DNA of 64,000 bases from Chitinophagaceae bacterium LGM1 (GCA_018604165.1 CP075895.1:1855001-1919000); one strand, 5' to 3'. Counted from the stretch's first letter, positions 17,861 to 27,580 are shown. Made by a program: numbers and translations. Notes: generated by a model not told the origin, from the sequence alone.

Positions 17861-18511
17861 TCAATTATATGTTACCTGCTTGGCAGGTGGCGGTGCGTAT
17901 TGCTTCTTCCTGTTGTGTGGCATTTTGCTTTCGCGCTTCAGGTATAGCAGGCTATCTGCTTTGCTCATCGGGTAATCTTTATGATACACCAATTCATCTA
18001 TCTGATACTCTTCTTCACGTATCAGCCTGCCATTGTCTGCATCGTAAAATCGCCAGGTACCGTGTTTCAGCGTGCTTCTTTCTGTTGGTATGATGCGCTT
18101 GGTTTCTTTATGCGACACAGGGTCTGTAACATAAATAGTATCGTGAGAGTATTTTGGATTCAACCCGCGATAATAGCCAATACACGTAACCCTGCCATTT
18201 TCGTAATACTTCACCTCGCCATCCAGTACATTGTTGCGGTATGTTTCTGCAGCATATAGCTGTCCTTCGCCATCCAGTTTATACCAAAGGCCTGCTTTAT
18301 TGCCATGTTCATACACACCAAACTCTGTAGTACCACCTTCACCCATTCGTGGTGCGGTAGTATGCAACCACATACCATTTGGTTTGCCATTAGCATCTTT
18401 TTTGTTGATGTCACCCTTAGGGTATGGTGTTGCCTGTTGTTTAGATTGTGCATGTACTGCTACCGATGCTGCAGCCAGTATCAACAAGCATATTGTTTTA
18501 GCTATTCTCAT
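17861..18511 (-). CDS. Secreted MORN-like repeat protein
   Basis: 216 residues with a signal peptide (1-21, ending VHAQ). Repeats of the toxin-antitoxin YwqK/MORN-variant type follow: KPNGMWLHT, GNKAGLWYKLDGEGQLYAAETYRNNVLDGEVKYYENGRV, and LKHGTWRFYDADNGRLIREEEY. Such proteins are widespread in Bacteroidota and their role is unknown. The tail is basic and proline-rich (HNRKKQYAPPPAKQ). It follows the HesB-type gene by 8 bases and is probably cotranscribed with it. Confidence 0.78.
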   Translation of the reverse strand: MRIAKTICLLILAAASVAVHAQSKQQATPYPKGDINKKDANGKPNGMWLHTTAPRMGEGGTTEFGVYEHGNKAGLWYKLDGEGQLYAAETYRNNVLDGEVKYYENGRVTCIGYYRGLNPKYSHDTIYVTDPVSHKETKRIIPTERSTLKHGTWRFYDADNGRLIREEEYQIDELVYHKDYPMSKADSLLYLKRESKMPHNRKKQYAPPPAKQVTYN

Positions 18512-18519
18512 TCAGAATA

Positions 18520-18864
18520 TTATACGGCAAACGAACTACCACAACCACAAGTGCTGCTGGCATTCGGGTTCTTAAACACAAATCCCCTCGCATTCAGCCC
18601 GTCTTCAAAGTCAACCGTCATGCCAAACAGGTAAATGCCATGTGCTTTCTTCATCAATACGGGTATTCCTTCTATTTCATAGGTCTCGTCATCTGCTTCT
18701 TTAGCATCAAAACCCAGCACATAGCTCATACCGGAGCATCCACCACCCTTCACACCAATACGCAGGCTTTGCGTAGTATCAAAACCAGTTTCACCCATCA
18801 GCCTCTTTATCTCCGCAATGGCTCCTGTTGTTAACCCAACAGGGCTTTGCAATGTAGTTTCCAT
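18520..18864 (-). CDS. HesB/IscA-type iron-sulfur cluster carrier
   Basis: 114-residue A-type carrier that receives [Fe-S] clusters from the assembly scaffold and passes them to apo-proteins. The three conserved cysteines are present: one in GVKGGGCSGMSYVLGF (about residue 43) and two in STCGCGSSF near the C-terminus. The family segment DGLNARGFVFKNPNAS is intact. No suf or isc genes are adjacent; the downstream partner in the transcript is the MORN-like protein. A -7 element TAATTTTG (18888-18881) gives a leader of about 10 bases. Confidence 0.93.
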   Translation of the reverse strand: METTLQSPVGLTTGAIAEIKRLMGETGFDTTQSLRIGVKGGGCSGMSYVLGFDAKEADDETYEIEGIPVLMKKAHGIYLFGMTVDFEDGLNARGFVFKNPNASSTCGCGSSFAV

Positions 18865-18880
18865 TAATATATCTTTTCTA

Positions 18881-18888
18881 CAAAATTA
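18881..18888 (-). promoter_or_regulatory. -7 element TAATTTTG of the HesB-type gene
   Basis: A perfect TAnnTTTG on the minus strand, 16 bases before the ATG at 18864. Confidence 0.5.
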
Positions 18889-18989
18889 CCACCATCCCAG
18901 CCCCTATCCAAATAAGGATAAACTAAGTACGGATACATTAACTAAATATATAGAAAAGAAATGGTATAATGTATGTTGCGGAACATTTT

Positions 18990-18997
18990 TATATTTG
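18990..18997 (+). promoter_or_regulatory. -7 element TATATTTG of frr
   Basis: A perfect TAnnTTTG element 25 bases before the frr start codon, divergent from the HesB promoter about 100 bases away. Confidence 0.5.
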
Positions 18998-19022
18998 CCA
19001 CCATTAAACAATCTCTCTTAGC

Positions 19023-19586
19023 ATGAGCGAGGAAATAGACTTGATATATGACGAGGCGGCAGGCTTGATGAAAAAAGCCATCACACACCTGGAAACGGAA
19101 CTGAGCCGCATACGTGCAGGCAAAGCCAATGTAGCCATACTGGATGGTGTGTTTGTAGATTATTATGGTGCTTCTACTGCATTATCGGGTGTAGCGAACG
19201 TTACAACGCCCGATGCCCGTACCATATCTGTGCAACCTTGGGAAAAAAATATGTTGGGTACAATAGAGAAAGCCATCATTGCCAGCAATATAGGGCTGAA
19301 CCCGCAAAACGATGGTAACATCATCCGCCTGTTTTTGCCACCACTAACAGAAGAACGCCGTAAAGAATTGGTAAAACGTGTAAACGGTGAGGGCGAACAA
19401 GCCAAAATATCCATACGCACTATACGCAGAGATGCGATTGAAGAGATTAAGAAACTACAGAAAGACGGACTGAGTGAAGATGCCGCTAAAGATGCGGAAG
19501 GCAGTGTACAGACACTAACCGACAAACACATTGCATTGGTTGACCAGCACTGCCGAGATAAAGACAAAGAAATAATGACTGTATAA
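19023..19586 (+). CDS. frr: Ribosome recycling factor
   Basis: 187 residues, the normal length. It splits post-termination ribosomes together with EF-G. Conserved blocks are LETELSRIRAGKANVAILDG, YYGASTALSGVANVTTPDARTISVQPW, IEKAIIASNIGLNPQNDG, IRLFLPPLTEERRKELVK and SIRTIRRDAIEEIKKLQKDGLSEDAAKDAE. It is monocistronic, with its own promoter and a perfect 13-bp terminator. Confidence 0.97.
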   Translation: MSEEIDLIYDEAAGLMKKAITHLETELSRIRAGKANVAILDGVFVDYYGASTALSGVANVTTPDARTISVQPWEKNMLGTIEKAIIASNIGLNPQNDGNIIRLFLPPLTEERRKELVKRVNGEGEQAKISIRTIRRDAIEEIKKLQKDGLSEDAAKDAEGSVQTLTDKHIALVDQHCRDKDKEIMTV

Positions 19587-19587
19587 T

Positions 19588-19622
19588 AACAAACCCCGAC
19601 ATTTTTGTCGGGGTTTGTTATT
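19588..19622 (+). terminator. Terminator of frr
   Basis: AACAAACCCCGAC (19588-19600) and GTCGGGGTTTGTT (19607-19619) form a perfect 13-bp stem with loop ATTTTT. It starts directly after the frr stop codon. Confidence 0.9.
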
Positions 19623-19673
19623 TACTATATACATAATGTTGCTATGCAAAATCCAACATTATGCAATATGTAA

Positions 19674-20252
19674 TTATTGAGGAATGCTTATAAGGCTCTT
19701 AGTAATATCTAACTTCTTTCTGACTGTTTTATATAACTCCGTAGAGTCTTGTGATGATTTCTCATTCTTAAATGACACTTTCACATCTTCGAAGTGCCAC
19801 GCTCCAACATATGTAACAGTGTCAGGTGCAACATAGAATGTGTAACGTTGGTTTGTATCTTCTAAAGACGTTTCATCTATCCGAGAACGATTTGCCATTC
19901 TTCCCCATTTATAAATATCATCAGCATTGCCTATTGAGCCCTCAAAACGCCACTGACCCCAACGATATTTCAAGAGCACATATTTGCCGGGTGGTACGTA
20001 CCATCTAAAATGACTACCATTTTTATCCCCGGGAGCTATATCAAAGAAATAATACTGATTATTCTCAGTATTATATAACTCTATAAATCCTCCTGTTACG
20101 CCTTTGATTGAAATAAATGAGCCATACATAATAGTACGTCCAAACTTATTTCTCTCATCTCTAATTTTTACGTGCCTGAGTTTGTTTCCTACTTGAGAGA
20201 AACAGACATTTGTTATACAACTGCATAATAGTAAAAGGAATATAGCTTTCAT
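19674..20252 (-). CDS. Secreted hypothetical protein
   Basis: 192 residues. A signal peptide (MKAIFLLLLCSCITNVCFSQ, cleavage about residue 19) is followed by a beta-rich domain: IMYGSFISIKGVTGGFIELYN, YYFFDIAPGDKNGSHFRWYVPPGKYVLLKY, and YVAPDTVTYVGAWHFEDVKVSF. The PPGKY and TYVGAWHF pattern looks like a PEGA- or transthyretin-like extracellular fold, but this is a guess. No function is known. The gene is monocistronic and AT-richer than its neighbours. Confidence 0.65.
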   Translation of the reverse strand: MKAIFLLLLCSCITNVCFSQVGNKLRHVKIRDERNKFGRTIMYGSFISIKGVTGGFIELYNTENNQYYFFDIAPGDKNGSHFRWYVPPGKYVLLKYRWGQWRFEGSIGNADDIYKWGRMANRSRIDETSLEDTNQRYTFYVAPDTVTYVGAWHFEDVKVSFKNEKSSQDSTELYKTVRKKLDITKSLISIPQ

Positions 20253-20267
20253 ACTAAACTATTTGTT

Positions 20268-20675
20268 CTACAGCCCACCCATCTTCATTATCAATTTATA
20301 TTCATCTGGCTTTACAGTACCTACACTCAACCTGCTAAGGCGCACTAAGTCCATATCTTTTAAAGCAAGTGTTGCTTTGATGTCTGCCAGTGTTACAGGT
20401 TTGGGTATGGCTTTCAGTGGTTTTAAATCTACCACTACCCAATTGGGGTCGTCCGTTGTAGGGTCTTGGTAAGCGGTTTTTACCACCTCAGCAATACCCA
20501 CAATCGCCAAGCCCTCGTTGCTATGATAAAACAAAACATGGTCGCCTTTAGCCATCGCTTTCAGGTTGTTGCGGGCTGCATAGTTGCGCACCCCATCCCA
20601 ATGGGTTTTCTTATCTTTTACAAATTGCTCCCAACTATATTTAAACGGTTCAGATTTTACAAGCCAGTAGTTCAT
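20268..20675 (-). CDS. EVE domain protein
   Basis: 135 residues, a single EVE (PUA-like) domain. Signature segments are YWLVKSEPFKYSWEQF, the WDGVRNYAARNNLKAM loop, GDHVLFYHSNEGLAIVGIAEVV and DPNWVVVDLKPL. EVE domains bind modified bases in DNA or RNA. Stand-alone members occur in many bacteria, while fused members occur in modification-dependent restriction enzymes. Nothing restriction-like is adjacent here. It lies 9 bases after the methyltransferase gene 20685-21404 and is probably cotranscribed. Confidence 0.9.
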   Translation of the reverse strand: MNYWLVKSEPFKYSWEQFVKDKKTHWDGVRNYAARNNLKAMAKGDHVLFYHSNEGLAIVGIAEVVKTAYQDPTTDDPNWVVVDLKPLKAIPKPVTLADIKATLALKDMDLVRLSRLSVGTVKPDEYKLIMKMGGL

Positions 20676-20684
20676 GTAGTAGTA

Positions 20685-21404
20685 TTATTTGCGTAGTAAA
20701 AATATTTCTTCCTTTTTAAAAACGTATCGTTCTTTCAATTGTTCAGGGATGCTTTGTACATAATCCGCATACTGCACACTAAAACCTGGTGCTCGGAAAC
20801 GGTTTATATAATCTCTGCCGTATATACGCACATGGTCGCTCTGCCCAAAGTGTTGCTTCCTTGCTTCGGGGCTTGTTATGCTGGCATCTTCGTAGGTATG
20901 TTCCCTACTCTGTTCGTAAGGCACTTGTAGTATAGCATATCCACCCTTTTTTAGTACGCGGTATATTTCTTGCAATGCTTTGGCATCATCCTGCACATGC
21001 TCCAGTACGTGGATGGCTATTACCATATCCATACTGCCATCTTCAAAAGGCAATGAGGTAATATCAACATTGCTGGTGTCTGATGGATAACTGTACCCTA
21101 CTTCAAACTTATCTGCAGGTATATAGTCATTCCCTAATTGCTGCTTGAAGACATCGTACAAACATTGCTCAGGGGCTATATGCAGCAAGCGGGTATTGGG
21201 TTGTATCAATGCCTTATCCTTAATAAACTGGTATATCAATCTGGTACGTTCCAACGAGCGACAACTTGGGCATTGTGCATTGGCGCGGTTCAGATAGGGA
21301 AAAAAGCTGCTGTAGGTGCTACCGCAAACGGTACATGCTACATTATTGCCTTTTAGCAACTTTGCCAGCAAGGCATGTTTCAGCTTTTTTCTCAGTTGTT
21401 GCAT
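20685..21404 (-). CDS. Class I SAM-dependent methyltransferase with N-terminal zinc finger
   Basis: 239 residues. A zinc-ribbon-like CTVCGS...CPSCRS pair of CxxC motifs lies at about 24-50. The methyltransferase domain has LLHIAPEQCLYDVF, a short motif II, FEDGSMDMVIAIHVLEHVQDDAKALQEIYRVLKKGGYAILQVP and a C-terminal YGRDYINRFRAPGFSVQYADYV. The arrangement is common in SAM methyltransferases encoded near glycosyltransferases, but no such cluster is next to it. The substrate is unknown. It precedes the EVE gene in the same transcript. Confidence 0.85.
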   Translation of the reverse strand: MQQLRKKLKHALLAKLLKGNNVACTVCGSTYSSFFPYLNRANAQCPSCRSLERTRLIYQFIKDKALIQPNTRLLHIAPEQCLYDVFKQQLGNDYIPADKFEVGYSYPSDTSNVDITSLPFEDGSMDMVIAIHVLEHVQDDAKALQEIYRVLKKGGYAILQVPYEQSREHTYEDASITSPEARKQHFGQSDHVRIYGRDYINRFRAPGFSVQYADYVQSIPEQLKERYVFKKEEIFLLRK

Positions 21405-21498
21405 CTGGCTGCTATATTAAGCAAACTGTGGTAATTCTTGAAAACAAGCAAATAAAACAAGTTTGGCACATTATATGTTACATATCATAAATATGCGC

Positions 21499-21506
21499 TA
21501 ACTTTG
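21499..21506 (+). promoter_or_regulatory. -7 element TAACTTTG of the Kup gene
   Basis: A perfect TAnnTTTG element 28 bases before the GTG start codon of the potassium transporter gene. Confidence 0.5.
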
Positions 21507-21534
21507 CGCGCTGTAATAAATAACCGCATCTTCT

Positions 21535-23496
21535 GTGGGTCACAAAAATCTTAATAAAGCCAGTTTTGCTGGGCTAATCATAGCTCTCGGCATCATCTAC
21601 GGCGACATCGGTACTTCACCGCTATACGTTTTCAACGCTATTTGTAATGGTAAAGAAATAAGCGAATTGCTTATCATCGGCGGCTTGTCTTGTATTATAT
21701 GGACGCTGACACTGCAAACGACCGTTAAGTACGTACTACTAACACTAAAGGCAGATAACAAGGGTGAAGGTGGCATTTTCTCGCTCTTTGCATTGGTGCG
21801 CCGACATGGTAAATGGACGGTATTCCCTGCCATGATAGGTGGTGCTGCCCTATTGGCGGATGGTATGATAACTCCACCCATCTCGGTAGCATCTGCCGTT
21901 GAGGGTTTACGCAACATCAAAGCATTGCATGATATTACAGACTGGACTATCGTAAATATCATCTTAGCCATTATTACTGCCTTGTTTTTCTTTCAACAAT
22001 TTGGCACTGGTACAATAGGTAAAGCATTTGGCCCAATCATGACGTTATGGTTCCTCATGCTGGCCGTATTAGGTGTTTATCATATCAATGATGACTGGAG
22101 CATAATAAAAGCATTCAACCCTGCTTACGCTATCGAGTTACTTACTATGTACCCAAAAGGCTTCTGGATATTAGGTGCTGTGTTCCTTTGTACAACGGGA
22201 GCAGAAGCATTGTATTCAGACCTTGGCCACTGTGGCAGGGGCAATATCCGTATATCATGGATATTCGTTAAGTCGGCATTGATACTCAACTATCTGGGGC
22301 AAGGTGCATGGTTGTTGACTCAAAAAGGTAAAGTGTGGGACAGCTCTGCACTAAACCCTTTTTACGAATTGATGCCACAATGGTTTTTATTGCCAGGCAT
22401 CATCATAGCTACGATGGCAGCTATTATAGCCAGCCAAGCTTTGATTTCAGGCTCGTTTACACTCATAAGTGAAGCCATCAAGCTAAACCTATGGCCTAAA
22501 ATGAAAATCAACTACCCTACTGTAGAGCGTGGTCAGTTATTTATCCCCGGCATCAACTTCCTGTTATTTGCGGGTTGTACAGCAGTGGTACTCATATTCC
22601 AAAAATCATCGAACATGGAAGCGGCTTATGGCCTTGCCATCACGCTGTGTATGATAATGACATCCTGCCTTTTTGCCTACTTCATGTTTATCAAGCGTGT
22701 GCCTATTATATGGATAGCCGCATACTTGTTTATATTCCTGAGTATTGAGTTTTCATTCTTGGTTGCCAATCTGGAGAAATTCCCGCATGGTGGTTATGTA
22801 GCATTGATAGTTGGTGGCATATTATTCCTTGTAATGATTGCATGGTTTAAAGCACGTAAAATCAAAAACCGATACGTGGAGTTTGTACGATTGGAAGATT
22901 ATGTGCCTATTCTGCAAGAGTTGAGCAATGACAAAACCATCCCCAAATATTCTACACACCTTGTTTACCTCACAAGTGCCAACAACCCCAAAGAGATAGA
23001 ACACAAAATCATTTTCTCTATACTGTACCGCAAACCAAAGCGTGCCGATATTTATTGGTTTGTACACGTAGATGTATTAGACGACCCATATACGATGGAG
23101 TATGCCGTACAAACAATTGTACCCAACGAAATCATCCGTATCGAGTTCCGTTTAGGTTTCCGTGTAGAGCATAAAATACAATTGATGTTCCGCAAAGTAG
23201 TGGAGGAAATGGTACATAACAAAGAAGTAAATGTTGTGAGCCGTTACGAGTCTTTGAGCAAGAACAATGTGAAGGGTGATTTCCGTTTTATTGTTATGGA
23301 AAAATTCCTTTCTCGCGATAACGACTTGCCTTTGTGGGAGCGCCTTGTAATGCGTGGTTACTTCATGCTCAAGAAGATAAGCCTTTCAGAAGAACGTGGT
23401 TTCGGGTTGGATTCTTCAGACGTTACGGTAGAGAAATATCCTATTATCGTATCTAATGTTTCAGACTTCAACCTGAAACGTATAGAGGAAGATTAA
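21535..23496 (+). CDS. kup: Kup-type potassium uptake protein
   Basis: 653 residues. A proton-coupled low-affinity K+ importer of the KUP/HAK/KT family in the inner membrane. Diagnostic is the first helix GIIYGDIGTSPLYVF (about 20-34). Then come LKADNKGEGGIFSLFAL, IGGAALLADGMITPPISV, FQQFGTGTIGKAFGPIM, GAEALYSDLGHCGRGNI and about twelve hydrophobic helices up to about residue 440. A soluble C-terminal domain of about 200 residues follows. The start is GTG at 21535, since no ATG is near. It is monocistronic. Confidence 0.95.
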   Translation: MGHKNLNKASFAGLIIALGIIYGDIGTSPLYVFNAICNGKEISELLIIGGLSCIIWTLTLQTTVKYVLLTLKADNKGEGGIFSLFALVRRHGKWTVFPAMIGGAALLADGMITPPISVASAVEGLRNIKALHDITDWTIVNIILAIITALFFFQQFGTGTIGKAFGPIMTLWFLMLAVLGVYHINDDWSIIKAFNPAYAIELLTMYPKGFWILGAVFLCTTGAEALYSDLGHCGRGNIRISWIFVKSALILNYLGQGAWLLTQKGKVWDSSALNPFYELMPQWFLLPGIIIATMAAIIASQALISGSFTLISEAIKLNLWPKMKINYPTVERGQLFIPGINFLLFAGCTAVVLIFQKSSNMEAAYGLAITLCMIMTSCLFAYFMFIKRVPIIWIAAYLFIFLSIEFSFLVANLEKFPHGGYVALIVGGILFLVMIAWFKARKIKNRYVEFVRLEDYVPILQELSNDKTIPKYSTHLVYLTSANNPKEIEHKIIFSILYRKPKRADIYWFVHVDVLDDPYTMEYAVQTIVPNEIIRIEFRLGFRVEHKIQLMFRKVVEEMVHNKEVNVVSRYESLSKNNVKGDFRFIVMEKFLSRDNDLPLWERLVMRGYFMLKKISLSEERGFGLDSSDVTVEKYPIIVSNVSDFNLKRIEED

Positions 23497-23502
23497 GGCG
23501 AG

Positions 23503-24603
23503 TTACAGTATCTCTTCATAAATAAGCTCGTCATTTTCGCCGCTTATTTCATTTTCTATATAGCTGTTGATAGTACTGTCAAACGCTGTATTGCCATTAA
23601 ATAGAAAAGCAACCTGTATGGGTAGCACTACTATCTGTACTCCCCACTCTTTCAGTTTATCGGCATGAAGATGCAGGCGGGTAGCATCTTTTTCTGTTGT
23701 TATAACCAGCTTATTCTTTACACCCCAGTTATTGTAAGCCTCTTTTATTTCTTGTATATCTCGGTTCAGGAAATAATGATGGTCGGCATAGGTCAGTGTA
23801 TGTATATCAGTTGCACGATTCTTAATGTATTCTACAAACGGTTCAGGCTTAGCAATGCAACATACTATCAATGCATTTTTACCTTGCATACTCACAGCCT
23901 CTCGAGTAAACATATCGTAGGCAGTACCGTATTCTATAGTTGTAAAAAACACCTGCTGATGTTGTAATGGGTTGATGTGCTGTACTATTTCATCTGCAGC
24001 AGTCTTGCTCAAGTCTGCAGGACACTTTGATACAATAATAATATCCGCCCGCTGATAGGCTATACGCCCCTCGCGCAGTGTGCCTATCGGTAAAATATAG
24101 TCTTTATAGAACGGCTTTGAATAATCTGTTATCAATATGTTTCTGCCTGCCTTCACACTACGGTGCTGATAGGCATCGTCCAGCAAAACAACTTCTGTTT
24201 CAGGTCGTTTTTGTATCAGGCTGGGTATGCCTGTCATTCTTTCTTCTGCCACACATACTGCCAAGTCTGGAAACTTCATGAAGTACTGCATAGGTTCGTC
24301 GCCTATACGCAATGCGTTGGTATCTTCTGTTGCAAGCAAAAAACCCTGTGTACGGCGTTTATACCCTCTGCTCATAGTAGCTACCCTGTAGCGGTATTGC
24401 AATAGCCTTATCAGGTATTCTACATGTGGCGTTTTACCAGTACCACCAACAGACAAATTACCCACCGTTATTACAGGCACACTGAATTGTACGGACGAAA
24501 AAAAACCCGTGTCGTACAGTCGGTTTCGCAGCCATACTACGGCACCATATACAAGGGCAAACGGATAAAGGAATATTTTTACAAATGAGAAAAAAGGCTT
24601 CAT
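23503..24603 (-). CDS. lpxK: Tetraacyldisaccharide 4'-kinase
   Basis: Inner-membrane enzyme that phosphorylates the 4' position of the lipid A precursor, the sixth step of the Raetz pathway. About 366 residues. An N-terminal membrane-associated helix (FFSFVKIFLYPFALVYGAVV) is followed by the P-loop VGNLSVGGTGKTPHVEYL, the LLDDAYQHRSVKAGRNILITDY region, GTLREG and ITTEKDATRL. I start at the ATG at 24603; the ATG at 24627 adds eight residues that relatives lack. It confirms a lipopolysaccharide-bearing Gram-negative cell. Confidence 0.95.
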   Translation of the reverse strand: MKPFFSFVKIFLYPFALVYGAVVWLRNRLYDTGFFSSVQFSVPVITVGNLSVGGTGKTPHVEYLIRLLQYRYRVATMSRGYKRRTQGFLLATEDTNALRIGDEPMQYFMKFPDLAVCVAEERMTGIPSLIQKRPETEVVLLDDAYQHRSVKAGRNILITDYSKPFYKDYILPIGTLREGRIAYQRADIIIVSKCPADLSKTAADEIVQHINPLQHQQVFFTTIEYGTAYDMFTREAVSMQGKNALIVCCIAKPEPFVEYIKNRATDIHTLTYADHHYFLNRDIQEIKEAYNNWGVKNKLVITTEKDATRLHLHADKLKEWGVQIVVLPIQVAFLFNGNTAFDSTINSYIENEISGENDELIYEEIL

Positions 24604-24690
24604 TACACGGTAAATGTACCAAAACAAGGGGACTTGTTAAATGATAGTTACTATACCTGTATTATAAAAAACTTGACAGACATTTACTGC

Positions 24691-25296
24691 ATGAACTGGT
24701 CACAACACCCCGTAATATTAGATGGTGAACGTGTAAAATTGCTACCACTTGCCCACGAGCATTTTGACGAGTTGATAGCTAACAGCACTGATAAACGTAT
24801 TTGGGAATTTCTCTCAAAGCCCGGCTATGAAGCTGACGTATTGCGTACCGAATTGCAAAGTGCTTTGCTGAAAAGAATGAATGGTGAAGAATACCCTTTT
24901 GTGATTATTGATAAAGCAACAAATAGCATCATTGGCTGCACACGGTACTTGGATATGTATGCCGAACACCGCAAGCTGGAAATAGGATGGACATGGTACA
25001 ACCCTGCCTATTGGGGTACTGGACACAATCTGGAATGTAAACTCTTATTACTTACCCATGCTTTTGAAGTGATGAATTGTGTACGCGTATGCCTGAAGAC
25101 CTGGGACAAAAACCAACGCAGCCGTGCTGCCATCTTAAAGATAGGCGCACAGTTTGAAGGCTTATTGCGAAATGAGCGCATAAGGTATGATGGCACTATT
25201 CGTAACACCGTGGTATTCAGTATTGTACAAGAAGAATGGCAAGGTGTAAAAAGCAGATTGGCAGCAGCACACAACAGCTCTTTAACTGATAGTTGA
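24691..25296 (+). CDS. GNAT family N-acetyltransferase
   Basis: About 201 residues from the ATG at 24691. It matches the RimJ/RimL-like GNAT group: VILDGERVKLLPLAHEHFDEL, IIDKATNSIIGCTRYLDMYAEHRKLEIGWTWYNPAYWGTGHNLECKLLLLTHAFE (acetyl-CoA-binding region) and VCLKTWDKNQRSRAAILKIGAQFEGLLRNE. The substrate may be a protein N-terminus or a small amine and cannot be told. It diverges from lpxK. Confidence 0.88.
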   Translation: MNWSQHPVILDGERVKLLPLAHEHFDELIANSTDKRIWEFLSKPGYEADVLRTELQSALLKRMNGEEYPFVIIDKATNSIIGCTRYLDMYAEHRKLEIGWTWYNPAYWGTGHNLECKLLLLTHAFEVMNCVRVCLKTWDKNQRSRAAILKIGAQFEGLLRNERIRYDGTIRNTVVFSIVQEEWQGVKSRLAAAHNSSLTDS

Positions 25297-25393
25297 ACTT
25301 AAAAATCTAATTAAAATCTACAATAATTAATTGTAATTAGTATAATGATAGCCTAAAAGATACTAACTTGTAATATAAGTCAATTCTTATATT

Positions 25394-27550
25394 ATGAAGC
25401 TTACCTTTAGCCTCTTTGTTTTTTCCCTGTTATCAATAATTGCTAAAGCACAATCTCCGTGCGAACCTAATATTGATTTTGAGAGCGGCAACTTTACAAA
25501 TTGGTATTTATATACCGGCTCATGTTGTCCCATCACACTTTCTCCATCTGCAGCATTACCTGCACGACATGCCATAACAAGCGGTGCAGCGGTAGATATG
25601 TATGGTGGGTTTCCTGTTGTAGACCCTTCAGCTGGCATATATTCACTAAAACTCGGTAATAATATTAATGGCTCGCAAGCAGAGCAAGCAAGATACTATG
25701 TACATGTACCTAGTGGCAGCAACAATTACTCGTTACTATACAGGTATGCAGTAGTTTTTGAAGACCCCGGCCATCCTGCGGCAATACAACCACGCTTTGA
25801 GGTGAAAGCTTTTGACTCAGCTACCGGCAATCCAATTTTATGCGCACAATACTCTTACGTGGCAGCGTCAACGTTGCCGGGCTTTGTTAAGTCTCCAATT
25901 TCTCCTCAACCAATATATAAAGATTGGACAACAGCATCGGTAGACCTCAGCAGCATGAATGGAAAGACAGTTGGTATTAGCTTTTCTACCGGCGACTGTG
26001 GTGCGGGTGCCCATTTTGGGTACGCATATGTTGATGTAAAATGCGCGCTTTTTGAAACATTTGGTATAGATTGCCTTGATGGTAATCTTACAACGCTTAC
26101 TGGCCCTCCCGGATTTCAATCATATGCATGGTACAATCAGAGCTTTACCTCATTTTACGGTAACGGCCAAACGATACAAATTGCCACACCACCCGTTACT
26201 ACAACATTCGCAGTAGTTGTAACGCCGTTTCCGGGATTTGGGTGCAGCGATACTTTATTTACAACACGCAAGGGTTCTGACTTGGCAGTATATGCAGGCA
26301 GAGATACATCTGTATGTGTAATAACGGGCGATAAGCAAGTGCCGCTTAATGCAATAGCTACCACAAGCATGCAGGGACTATCATACTCGTGGACCCCCAC
26401 TACAGGGCTTAGCTGTACTACTTGCAGCAACCCGATAGCAACTGTTAGCAATACTATTACTTATACTGTATCTGTAACAGATAGTAGCAGATGTATACGC
26501 AGAGATTCGATTAAAATAACAGTTGCACCTACCGTATTTGCCGACCTTAAAGCAGACAAAGACAGTATATGCCAATACTATGACGTATGGATAAACAACA
26601 CCCTCACTAACCCAGCCGGCAACCAGTTTTTCTGGGCAACTGATAGTGCCCAAGTAATACAGAATGACACGATAAATGGTAAAATAAAACTAAGATGGGG
26701 CAGCCCGGGACTGAAAACAGTTACTGTAAGAGTATTTAATAAAGATTGTGAAATATACGATTCGGTGCAGGTGTACATTAAACCTACACCGATGAGTGGT
26801 TTTGAAATGCCATTGCACGGCTGTATTAATAAACCGATTGAATTATTCCCCCGAAATGAAGATAGTTGGTACTACTGGACGATTGATGAGAAAATAATAA
26901 CCGATACTACTTACAAAGATAAAATACTGTTGTCGTGGGCTACAAGTGGGCGTAAAAGAGCCGCATTGGAACTAACAGGTAAAAACGGTTGTAAATCAAA
27001 CATCTTTGAACAAAGCATCATCATACATGATAATCCGAATGCTGTAATAGAAAAACCATCATCTCAAAAACTATGTTTTGGTGATAAAATAACCTTAAAA
27101 GCAAACGTCAATCAGGAATATTATTATGATTGGGAACCCGCAGTGTATTTTGATAACAATAGCTACCACGAAGTAGTATATAGCATTAAAAAAAGCTCAA
27201 CAGTTACGCTCAATATTACTGATGCCTATGGTTGTGCAGGTGTAGATTCAGTATTGGTAGAGGGTAGTATGTGCTGTAAGGTATTCTTACCCGATGCCTT
27301 TACACCCGATGGCATAGGGCAGAATAACAAGTTTAAGCCCGTAAGTATTGAATATCATAAAATACATACTTTCATTATTAAAAACCGTTGGGGGCAAACT
27401 GTGTTTGAAACTAATAATACAAACGATGCATGGGATGGTACATTCAACGGCAAACCACAACCCGTGGGCACGTATATGTATTACCTGAAGTACATATGTG
27501 AAGACAAAGAAACAATAGAACGTAAAGGCAGTGTAATGCTTATCAGGTAA
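25394..27550 (+). CDS. Secreted T9SS protein with type B C-terminal sorting domain
   Basis: 718 residues. The signal peptide is about 1-20 (AKAQ). The first domain (about 25-220) resembles a jelly-roll/MAM-like extracellular module (NIDFESGNFTNWYLY ... AYVDVKC). Then come immunoglobulin/PKD-like repeats (SYSWTPTTGLSCTTCSNPIATVSNTITYTVSVTD). The last 85 residues, starting CCKVFLPDAFTPDGIGQNNKFKP and including NRWGQTVFETNN and WDGTFNGKPQPVGTYMYYL, form the gliding-motility-associated (type B) sorting domain of the type IX secretion system. It should be exported and attached at or released from the surface. Possible role in adhesion. Confidence 0.9.
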   Translation: MKLTFSLFVFSLLSIIAKAQSPCEPNIDFESGNFTNWYLYTGSCCPITLSPSAALPARHAITSGAAVDMYGGFPVVDPSAGIYSLKLGNNINGSQAEQARYYVHVPSGSNNYSLLYRYAVVFEDPGHPAAIQPRFEVKAFDSATGNPILCAQYSYVAASTLPGFVKSPISPQPIYKDWTTASVDLSSMNGKTVGISFSTGDCGAGAHFGYAYVDVKCALFETFGIDCLDGNLTTLTGPPGFQSYAWYNQSFTSFYGNGQTIQIATPPVTTTFAVVVTPFPGFGCSDTLFTTRKGSDLAVYAGRDTSVCVITGDKQVPLNAIATTSMQGLSYSWTPTTGLSCTTCSNPIATVSNTITYTVSVTDSSRCIRRDSIKITVAPTVFADLKADKDSICQYYDVWINNTLTNPAGNQFFWATDSAQVIQNDTINGKIKLRWGSPGLKTVTVRVFNKDCEIYDSVQVYIKPTPMSGFEMPLHGCINKPIELFPRNEDSWYYWTIDEKIITDTTYKDKILLSWATSGRKRAALELTGKNGCKSNIFEQSIIIHDNPNAVIEKPSSQKLCFGDKITLKANVNQEYYYDWEPAVYFDNNSYHEVVYSIKKSSTVTLNITDAYGCAGVDSVLVEGSMCCKVFLPDAFTPDGIGQNNKFKPVSIEYHKIHTFIIKNRWGQTVFETNNTNDAWDGTFNGKPQPVGTYMYYLKYICEDKETIERKGSVMLIR

Positions 27551-27580
27551 AGCAATGTTTTAATGCTCAGGCATTCGCTT